Shown here piece by piece: positions 55,180 through 62,035 of a DNA stretch of 64,000 nucleotides (position 1 is the stretch's first letter; every line of letters begins with the position of its first letter). The notes beneath the pieces were generated by a model. It saw nothing but the letters and a program-made list of their open reading frames with translations, made no database searches and was not told the DNA's origin. The position numbers were made by a program, and so were the translations under genes. The DNA comes from Candidatus Poribacteria bacterium WGA-3G (GTDB lineage Bacteria > Poribacteria > WGA-4E > WGA-3G), in contig ASZN01000001.1 in NCBI GenBank assembly GCA_000406005.1, positions 157,755 to 221,754 on the forward strand, written 5' to 3'.

Positions 55180-55344
55180 CTGACGGATTTTGCTGATTTT
55201 GAACAGGTGCGAAGGTTCACGCTCCTCGAAAAGGAATTTTCTCAAGAAGAAGATGAGATGACCCCGACGCTGAAGCTGAAGCGGAATGTTATTATGGAGC
55301 GATACGCGGATGCGATTGAGGGGATGTATCCGGAAGACACATAA
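55180..55344 (+). pseudogene. duplicate 3' end of the acyl-CoA synthetase gene
   Basis: The 55 codons match the C-terminus of the synthetase (FADFEQVRRFTLLEKEF then EGMYPEDT) in frame with a stop, but no upstream part of the gene is present. It is a leftover gene end, separated from the intact copy by the two minus-strand genes. Heptamer-like GGAAGGAT units follow (55346-55377). The remainder up to 55472 shows nothing recognisable. Confidence 0.85.
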
Positions 55345-55472
55345 GGCATGGAAGGATGGATGATCGGAAGGTTGGAAGCACAAGATAAGTGCGATGTCAA
55401 GCGTGTGGTGCAGTCTAAATCGGCGATGACGATGACGGTTAAGAGCGTACAAACGCGGAGGACAGCGTTTGC

Positions 55473-57476
55473 TTATTTTTCTGGTTCTGTTGCGAGATAT
55501 TTCGGATGTGGCTGGATGTCGGGTGGATAGTGAATTTCCCAGACCTTCACGTCTGCATTCAAGAAATTGTCTTTTGGATAAACAGGGAGAAATGCCTTGC
55601 TCAATCGTCGACGAAGTAAGGTGTATACAGGCTCGCTTGGGGTTAACATAAGATGTGTTGCCCCGTGGGTTTTTAGATATTCAAGTACCTCGCGTTCGTT
55701 TGCAGCGTGGTAGACATACCGCTCGTAGAGGTATATCCAATTCTGTATGTAATGGTCTTGGTCAATGATAGTTTTAACACCAGCAAGGACATTGAGTTGA
55801 CTGCCATAAGGCCAGTGTGCAGCGACGACTGCGGTACCGGGAAGTTCCGTTTTCATCCACCCAAACGCTTGTGCCGTAGGACCCTTCCCGGGTTTCGCAG
55901 TGCGCATCTGTGTTGATACCAAAATAGCACGTTTGGCATGCGCGCCTATAGGTGTCCAAAACAGAAGAAGAATAAGGCTTATCACTGTTATCCCTATTTT
56001 TAGGAACTGTTTGGACATCTTTAAAATACCAAGTTTCATGCTCAAAGAATCCGATATAAATTGGATAAGCATCGTTGCAAAGACAGCAAGGGGTATTCCG
56101 AGAAAAAAATCATATCGTACTGCACCTCTTGTGAGAGCGGCCCATAAAATAAACCATGCCGTGATAGCGACATAACAGTGTTCATCTTTTGGATTTACAT
56201 TACGTTGCCACGCAACGATAAGAAATCCAATGACAACGCCTATGATAGATACCGAAAACAAGATATCGCATGAAACATTCCCTAGGTACCCATCAAACTT
56301 TTCTCGAAAAAAAGTGGTAAGAGTAAACAAAGCAAAAGGCAATACTAAAACAGTCCCGAGCTTCCTCCATAGATGTATACTAACACCTATAAACCCCAGA
56401 CTGCCTAAAAAAAAGAGACTGCCGTATCGAAAGACCCAATAGTTATAATCTGGATTCTTGAGTTCACTAATAGTTCGCATGAGTCGGTTTTGATTTAGCG
56501 GGACAGTGGTGCTGGCAAAAGTATCTAGTTGAGTAAAAACATAGCCGAATGCAAGTACACTGCTAGCAAGCGTTAAGCCGAGGGCAAGCGTTCGGGCATG
56601 TAGGCGGAATCTTTGTACTTTTGATATCAGGAGAGACCGGAGTGCACGGATGCCTAAAAGGGTGAGTGGTGGAACCAACATAAAGGCAGAGAGATGTGTT
56701 GAAAAACCTTGTCCGGTTCGATAAGCGGCGGATGCAAGGTAAAGGGTCGGTACGAAGGTGCATACCCACAAGAGGTAGTACCACAAGCCCTCTTCTGTTT
56801 CTGAAGTGATAAATCGCCACAGTTCTACAACGAGAATGATACTGAGAAAAACACCGAAGCCCTCCCAAGAGATTCCACCGAGAAATACCAAAACTCCACT
56901 CGCGAATGTCCATATCAAGCGTTTGCGTGTATGGTGCGTTTTTAGAGAAGCAAGATAGGTTGTAACAACGAGGATACCCAGCATAAGGCACCAACTATCC
57001 CGATCACTGAATCCTGCGATACTGCGATCAATGGTGCCGGGAAATGTCGCTAAGAGTACGCCTACGATACTAGAAAAAAGGAAACCGTGGATATGGTAAA
57101 GGAAAAAACAGAGCGTAGCGAGCCCGATAACAAAACAGACGGGGGGCGTGTAAAGCGTCACTTGATAAAGCGAAAGACTTGGAAACAGAAGAGAGAATAC
57201 CTTGTGGGCGTACGCGAGCGCGTAAGAATAGAAATTGAGAGTCAGTTCTAAATCTCTACCCAACGGCAACCACCTATGCATGTCGCGTGCTGGTAGTTGT
57301 TCCTGTTCCGAGATAACTTGAGCTTGCCAATAGTAGAGATAGGCATCATTCCCGATAAACTGTCCGTTAGGGATAGTATTTACGCCTTGAACGCGAAGCC
57401 AGAACGCTAAAAATAAAAGTATGCAGAACCCCATCCTTATGCTAATACAGGTAAGTTTCCCAAAATTTGTTTTCAT
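55473..57476 (-). CDS. STT3/PglB-like oligosaccharyltransferase, membrane protein
   Basis: A 667-residue protein with about 11-13 membrane helices and a soluble C-terminal domain. First external loop motif GNDAYLYYW (D44) and the GFSDRDSWC pair (about 154-162) match the metal-binding sites of STT3. The WWDYG box of the family is seen as AHWPYGSQ, with W-x-Y-G kept and the Asp replaced by Pro, so the catalytic acceptor-binding detail may differ. Enzymes of this type move a lipid-linked glycan to Asn residues outside the membrane. It is the last gene of the six-gene minus-strand operon and follows the C39/DUF1573 gene by 14 bases. A mannosyltransferase-like relative is the alternative. Confidence 0.72.
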   Translation of the reverse strand: MKTNFGKLTCISIRMGFCILLFLAFWLRVQGVNTIPNGQFIGNDAYLYYWQAQVISEQEQLPARDMHRWLPLGRDLELTLNFYSYALAYAHKVFSLLFPSLSLYQVTLYTPPVCFVIGLATLCFFLYHIHGFLFSSIVGVLLATFPGTIDRSIAGFSDRDSWCLMLGILVVTTYLASLKTHHTRKRLIWTFASGVLVFLGGISWEGFGVFLSIILVVELWRFITSETEEGLWYYLLWVCTFVPTLYLASAAYRTGQGFSTHLSAFMLVPPLTLLGIRALRSLLISKVQRFRLHARTLALGLTLASSVLAFGYVFTQLDTFASTTVPLNQNRLMRTISELKNPDYNYWVFRYGSLFFLGSLGFIGVSIHLWRKLGTVLVLPFALFTLTTFFREKFDGYLGNVSCDILFSVSIIGVVIGFLIVAWQRNVNPKDEHCYVAITAWFILWAALTRGAVRYDFFLGIPLAVFATMLIQFISDSLSMKLGILKMSKQFLKIGITVISLILLLFWTPIGAHAKRAILVSTQMRTAKPGKGPTAQAFGWMKTELPGTAVVAAHWPYGSQLNVLAGVKTIIDQDHYIQNWIYLYERYVYHAANEREVLEYLKTHGATHLMLTPSEPVYTLLRRRLSKAFLPVYPKDNFLNADVKVWEIHYPPDIQPHPKYLATEPEK

Positions 57477-57490
57477 TGAAAGTTGCTTTA

Positions 57491-59872
57491 TCAGTCGGAT
57501 CCTGCAAGGATACCGAAAAATGGCACCCGCAAAGTTGGTTGAACGGAACTGGATGTCTTCACAACAATGTCTCCCGAAAGTTCCCCAGGTTTTGCTGTTG
57601 GTGCAATGGAGATTGTAATTTCATACCGCGTTCCACTTTCATCCTTTGCTACATTCGCTACAACCTCTTTTGCGCTAGACTTCGCGGACGTAATTTGAAA
57701 CGGTTGACCATCGTGTGTGGAAATCGTAATTTTTTTCGATACCACTGATGGTTCTTTTATCATGCCAAAAAAGAGCCTATTTGGCGCAACATATAATTCG
57801 CCGAGAATCTGCCCGAAAGCAATTACATTGTGAGTTGTTTGCTGCCCGTGATAGGTGTAGTGTATTAAAAGGTTGTGAGAAAATTGCCCAACAGGCTGGG
57901 TAGGTAAAAGTTGCACATTGACGTAAAAAAACGCCTCGTCGGTTCCCTTTTCCAATGTTGCCTTTAGGTGCTCTGAATCGGTTCTCACGCCAAGAACTTG
58001 AACTTCGTCTGCAAGGTGCAAGGAGACACGTTTTGTCAGTTGCTTTTGCAGAGGTTTTTGATTTCCAATCGCGAGCCTCTCGGGAAATGTTGTTAGCGGG
58101 ACAAATGCTTGCCCTTTTAATGTGAGAGTTAAGACACCTTGCGTCGGGTCATTGGTGAGGACAAGTAGGCTTTCTTCTACGGTTTCATTTCCAGAGGGCA
58201 CAGTCAGAACAGCAGATATGCTTCCTATACCGTTCGCGGGAATCTCATCTTGTGAGACAACTGTAGCAGTGCATGTACATGTTTCTTTCACGGAGAAAAT
58301 CTTTAGCGGTTTTTGTCCGACATTTTTGATAGTAAAGGTGTGTTTGATTTGACTACCTCCGAGAGCTTTCCCAAAATCATATTCTGAAGTTTCCACCAAG
58401 GCAAGTGGTTGTTTTGCCTTTCTTTTTTTTGCTTCGTTGGGATCAAAAATGAGGAGGTCACCGCTCCATATTTCCGAGATTTGATTCCATGTGAGGTACG
58501 GGTCGTATTTCTGTGCGGGATCCAGGATTTCGACCCCCCTTTTGTTGACTGCCTCAAAGACGAGGAAATGGTTCCCTTCCACATAAGCGATGGCAGGCAG
58601 CGGCACCTTTTCCTTTCTAAGGAGTGATACGGAGGCTTTGACACCTATGGGTCCAATGTTTTTAAAAGTAGCTGCTTGTTTTAGTCCAAGCATGGTTGTG
58701 CCGCGGTCAGGGTTAAAACCCGTTAACTTAATGAGTTCACCTATACTGGTTTCGATTTTTAAAATTTCACAAATTCTTAGCAAACTTTGTGGACCGCAGA
58801 GCAAAATGAGTTCCTCTGCGTCGGTTCTTGGTGTTACTGGGGCATGTCCAGAATCTGGTAATTCAGGAGGACGACGCGGACCCGGTTGGTAATAAAAATC
58901 TCGGTCAATGTGAAAAAAGTCCTCTGGAAATTTAACATTAAATTGAGCCTCTATAATTTCAACCCGGGTCTCGGTTTTAACAGTGCCATTTTTCCGATAA
59001 TGGATGCCTTCTCTGACTTTTGGAAACCAAATGTCCCCAAACTGTTCAAAATCTTTATAGAATACTTGATTTATAAGGGTATCAGATCCTAATCGGACTT
59101 CTTCTTTCCGAATACAGAAATCTGTGTTGGGATCAACCCAAATTTGTCCGTGCCACCCGGATGTATCTGTAGATGCAAGAATGTAGCACTCTGCCCCATC
59201 TATCTGTTCTTTTCCAATGAGTTGCGTATCTGTCCCGATAGGAATAGAGGAACGCCCAAAGATGTCAAAATCCCAGAAACCGCCATGCTCACTATCGGCA
59301 CCAAAAAATTGAACCGTATCTCGGGGTGCCGTTACAAACACTGCGTTTCCTATATTATGCTTGACCTGTTTTTTTCCATCGTGCGTAAGAAGATAGAAGT
59401 TACTGTCTTGTACATGTTGAGCGTTTTCACTGTCAAGTGAGAGTCCTTTTACTTCCTGTCCGGTGAGTTTATATTGGTATAGAAAGTGATCAGTGTCAGG
59501 CATCAAAAGTCTAAAAATGGTGGTACTATTCTCAGTTTCTATCCGTTGGCGATATCGATCAGCTTCAAATTCAGAAACGGGTTCAAGGAAATCCTTCTTG
59601 AATTCCTTAAATCCGACATCTGGAAAAAGCGAGTGGGGCCTAAAATTTCTTAATTCGTTTTCTATTTCTGTTTGTTTCCATTCCACTATTTCCTTTTCGG
59701 TTTTTTGGGCAGCACGTTTAACAGTGACGTTGGTACGGACTTCACCACTTTGAATAGTGAGACGTGCTTGATTAACCCCACGAATAAGCACGTCTAAGGT
59801 GAGTTCTTCGGCAGGGCACAAGTGACTCAGGCAGACGAGTGTTAAAGCGAGTAGAGATGTAAGTTTTGACAT
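57491..59872 (-). CDS. exported C39-peptidase-like protein with DUF1573 domains
   Basis: A 793-residue protein with a signal peptide (about 1-21). Residues 25-330 resemble a LolA-like/outer-membrane lipoprotein-sorting domain (GKEQIDGAECYILAS, WVDPNTDFCIRKEE). Residues 350-480 fit a C39 peptidase: C359 in LLCGPQSL, H435 in EGNHFLVF and D451 in ILDPAQ, at spacings of 76 and 16 as in ComA-type leader peptidases; the oxyanion Gln is not seen. From about 490 come DUF1573-type beta domains (YDFGKALGGSQIKHTFTIKN, CTCTA). The operon mate upstream is a small exported protein with a Gly-Gly motif, the sort of cut site C39 enzymes use. Function inferred. Confidence 0.72.
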   Translation of the reverse strand: MSKLTSLLALTLVCLSHLCPAEELTLDVLIRGVNQARLTIQSGEVRTNVTVKRAAQKTEKEIVEWKQTEIENELRNFRPHSLFPDVGFKEFKKDFLEPVSEFEADRYRQRIETENSTTIFRLLMPDTDHFLYQYKLTGQEVKGLSLDSENAQHVQDSNFYLLTHDGKKQVKHNIGNAVFVTAPRDTVQFFGADSEHGGFWDFDIFGRSSIPIGTDTQLIGKEQIDGAECYILASTDTSGWHGQIWVDPNTDFCIRKEEVRLGSDTLINQVFYKDFEQFGDIWFPKVREGIHYRKNGTVKTETRVEIIEAQFNVKFPEDFFHIDRDFYYQPGPRRPPELPDSGHAPVTPRTDAEELILLCGPQSLLRICEILKIETSIGELIKLTGFNPDRGTTMLGLKQAATFKNIGPIGVKASVSLLRKEKVPLPAIAYVEGNHFLVFEAVNKRGVEILDPAQKYDPYLTWNQISEIWSGDLLIFDPNEAKKRKAKQPLALVETSEYDFGKALGGSQIKHTFTIKNVGQKPLKIFSVKETCTCTATVVSQDEIPANGIGSISAVLTVPSGNETVEESLLVLTNDPTQGVLTLTLKGQAFVPLTTFPERLAIGNQKPLQKQLTKRVSLHLADEVQVLGVRTDSEHLKATLEKGTDEAFFYVNVQLLPTQPVGQFSHNLLIHYTYHGQQTTHNVIAFGQILGELYVAPNRLFFGMIKEPSVVSKKITISTHDGQPFQITSAKSSAKEVVANVAKDESGTRYEITISIAPTAKPGELSGDIVVKTSSSVQPTLRVPFFGILAGSD

Positions 59873-59909
59873 GTATATACTATCTCCCTTGAAAGCGAAA
59901 GCGATAGTG

Positions 59910-59941
59910 GTGGACTGGCTTCTTTGTGAGGCAGCCCACCG
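59910..59941 (-). other. hairpin between the cysteine-rich protein gene and the C39 gene
   Basis: GGTGGGCTGCCTC and GAAGCCAGTCCACC form a long stem with one mismatch and one bulge in an 84-base spacer. It could stabilise the upstream message or attenuate the genes behind it, giving more of the small protein than of its enzymes. Confidence 0.4.
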
Positions 59942-59956
59942 CTAACTTTGTTAGGG

Positions 59957-60403
59957 TTACGGACATTTGCCATCGGATTTCTCACAACTACTCAAGGGTG
60001 GACCTTTCGGCACACTTTTAAAATCGCACCGATACTCGTACTTGTCGTTCCGATTACGCCGCCAATAGTCATCGCACCAACTTTTTATTTTACGGGGGCG
60101 GTTATTCTGTGCAAGCCATGTGTATGCACTGTCGCCCCTGGTGTAACAAGACACACAGGAATACAACGCGGGCGTATAGGTATAAGTGTTCTCTGGACAA
60201 TCAGTCACACTGCAGCTAGCGTTTTTACCTGATGAACCTGAACTGGGCATGTTGGTTTCCTTCCCACCTATCCGCTGTGACAGAGCTGTATCGGTGAGAA
60301 CAACGAGATCCTTGGGGGTGTTTGCACCCTGGGTAACAAAGGCACCAGTACCACAGAGGACAGCAATCGCGACGATTGCCAGTATTGACATTAAGGTTTT
60401 CAT
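59957..60403 (-). CDS. small exported cysteine-rich protein with Gly-Gly motif
   Basis: A 148-residue protein from the ATG at 60403 (AAAGGAG upstream; the frame to 60454 is unsupported). It has a Sec-like signal (MKTLMSILAIVAIAVLCG), then LTDTALSQRIGG ending at Gly46-Gly47. Leu36, Leu41 and the Gly pair fall at -12, -7, -2 and -1 as in double-glycine leaders, though the -4 position is Arg. The region after it has eight cysteines (64, 69, 83, 86, 110, 126, 140, 147), many aromatic and basic residues, and no known domain. It may be a disulfide-bonded secreted peptide processed by the C39-like operon partner. Unknown family. Confidence 0.65.
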   Translation of the reverse strand: MKTLMSILAIVAIAVLCGTGAFVTQGANTPKDLVVLTDTALSQRIGGKETNMPSSGSSGKNASCSVTDCPENTYTYTPALYSCVSCYTRGDSAYTWLAQNNRPRKIKSWCDDYWRRNRNDKYEYRCDFKSVPKGPPLSSCEKSDGKCP

Positions 60404-60541
60404 TTTAATCAAACTCCTTTTTTTAGAAGAGCTAAGAATATGCTTTGGCAACATACACTGTCATTGGGATGTTATACCGGAGCGTCTCTCCGGGCATTCA
60501 CGAATCCACCGTGTTTTCGGCGTTTTCGTGTCAAGTTGTTA

Positions 60542-61228
60542 TTATTCCGTTTTCCAAACTTCATAAGCATTTCCATGAAGTTTATCAAATTCGTGATAAG
60601 ATGAAATACCGTAGGTTGCCAAAAGTGTTGAACGTTCATTAGAAAGTAGAGTTCTTTTCTCGTGAAGTTCAAATATTGTCGGTTCAACCTCGTCATTCCA
60701 AGCCTCTATTTCAGCCATTTCAGCATAAAATGCCTGTCGTTCCGGTCCATCAACGGAAGCCGGTAAGTCGTTTAAAAGAATCTCTCTTATCCGGCGGTTT
60801 CCTAAAAGGTGCTGGTCAAGTAGAGGCCTAAGTACCTTAGAAATTTCAGTCACTTCTTCATGAACAGGATAATATGCTAAAAAGAGTTTCTCCAATTCAG
60901 AAGGGAGTCGAGTTTCATCAGGTTCAGGTAATTGTTCAACGGAGATGTCTTCAAAAACTAAATTAGTTACCGGTGTGTTGGCACCTTCCGCTATGATAAT
61001 TGCCGAAGTATCAGATGTATCCTCCGATATATCTGCCATGGATTCATTAGATTCCGTATTTAAGGGCGCTGTTGGCACAGGTTCGAGGGTGCTGTCCAGC
61101 TGCCACAATTCAGATTTGGGCAGTTTGGGCAGATTCTGGATGAACTGCTTTGTTTCATAATGTAAATAAAGTTTCCATACTACCATTGCAAGCACAAAGA
61201 CGATACCGCCAAAAAGTAATTTTCGCAT
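60542..61228 (-). CDS. small membrane-anchored protein of unknown function
   Basis: A 228-residue protein from the ATG at 61228, which has AAAAGGAG upstream; the longer frame to 61402 runs into the SUMF gene. One N-terminal membrane helix (about 5-24) is followed by a Pro/Ser/Asp/Glu-rich linker (about 45-80) and a charged helical C-terminal domain (EKRTLLSNERSTLLATYG). No family recognised. It lies between the SUMF and cysteine-rich protein genes in the operon and faces outward by the positive-inside pattern, so it may be a chaperone or anchor for the export of the latter. Confidence 0.6.
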   Translation of the reverse strand: MRKLLFGGIVFVLAMVVWKLYLHYETKQFIQNLPKLPKSELWQLDSTLEPVPTAPLNTESNESMADISEDTSDTSAIIIAEGANTPVTNLVFEDISVEQLPEPDETRLPSELEKLFLAYYPVHEEVTEISKVLRPLLDQHLLGNRRIREILLNDLPASVDGPERQAFYAEMAEIEAWNDEVEPTIFELHEKRTLLSNERSTLLATYGISSYHEFDKLHGNAYEVWKTE

Positions 61229-61241
61229 TTCAAAACTCCTT

Positions 61242-62021
61242 TTAGTCTGCATCCTTTGCACACCGAAAACCGAGGGTATAGTGTCGATATGTTGGCACGG
61301 TTTCCTCTCGGGAAGTGCATTGGAGTTGTAGCCTAGTAGCGTTCCACCCACCTCCCCGATGGACTTTGTTTTCACCTTTGCCATTGGCACACCATTCTGC
61401 AACGCTACCTGCCATATCCATCACACCGTAAGGACTTGCACCTGTGAAAAAACTGCCCACATGCAAAAGCTTCTGATGATGGGGAAAGTAGTTAATTTTG
61501 GAAAAGTCGAACGCGTTGCCCCAGGGGTAAAGGCGTGCATCGGTGCCTCTGGAAGCTTTTTCCCATTCTGCCTCAGTTGGTAGTCGTTTCCCTGCCCACT
61601 TCGCATACGCAGCGGCTTCATACCAACTGACCCCAATGACCGGATGGTCGGGAGCGGTGGAAATACTATTTCCCCCGAACCCCAGCGGCTTGTCAATACG
61701 ATACTTTTCCTTGCCCGGGTGGACATAGAAGAAACGTTCTTTTTGAATGAAGGCCCATCCTTCCTTCGTCCAATATTTCCGTTTGTTGTATCCATCTGCC
61801 AAAATAAATTCTTCAAATTGGGCATTCGTAACTTCATGTTTATCAATGTAAAAAGTATCGACGTGGATTTCGCGTGCAGGATGTTGGTCAGCAGGGGCTT
61901 GCGGGTCGTCGGTTCCCATGGTAAATTCACCTGTTGGGACCAGCACCATCCCTTTTGGCGGTTCGCCTATGGCAAATCCGGGAACCAACACTATCAAAAG
62001 AAAAAGGATAATCGGTTTCAT
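61242..62021 (-). CDS. exported SUMF1/FGE-family protein
   Basis: A 259-residue exported protein (signal about 1-19, ending AIGEP) from the ATG at 62021 with AAAGGAATT upstream. The FGE-sulfatase fold is clear: MVLVPTGEFTMGTDD, DKHEVTNAQFEEFI, HPVIGVSWYEAAAYAKWAGK, RLPTEAEWEKASRG, LYPWGN, VAEWCANG, HRGGGWNATR and GFRCAKD. Formylglycine-generating enzymes have two active-site Cys in the segment after RGGS; here only the second (LQCTSR) remains, so oxidase activity is doubtful. The group also includes EgtB-like enzymes and binding proteins. In this operon it may modify or bind the cysteine-rich protein. It follows the thioredoxin/CcdA gene by 14 bases. Confidence 0.83.
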   Translation of the reverse strand: MKPIILFLLIVLVPGFAIGEPPKGMVLVPTGEFTMGTDDPQAPADQHPAREIHVDTFYIDKHEVTNAQFEEFILADGYNKRKYWTKEGWAFIQKERFFYVHPGKEKYRIDKPLGFGGNSISTAPDHPVIGVSWYEAAAYAKWAGKRLPTEAEWEKASRGTDARLYPWGNAFDFSKINYFPHHQKLLHVGSFFTGASPYGVMDMAGSVAEWCANGKGENKVHRGGGWNATRLQLQCTSREETVPTYRHYTLGFRCAKDAD

Positions 62022-62035
62022 ATTCAATTCCTTTA

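Noticed and set aside
53107..55344. Duplicated synthetase end considered as an IS element with inverted ends
   Set aside because: The repeats are direct, coding and 165 bp; no transposase gene lies between them.
61242..62021. SUMF protein as activator of the sulfatase at 2447-3814
   Set aside because: It lacks one of the two active-site cysteines, is exported while the sulfatase has no signal peptide, and lies almost 60 kb away in another operon.
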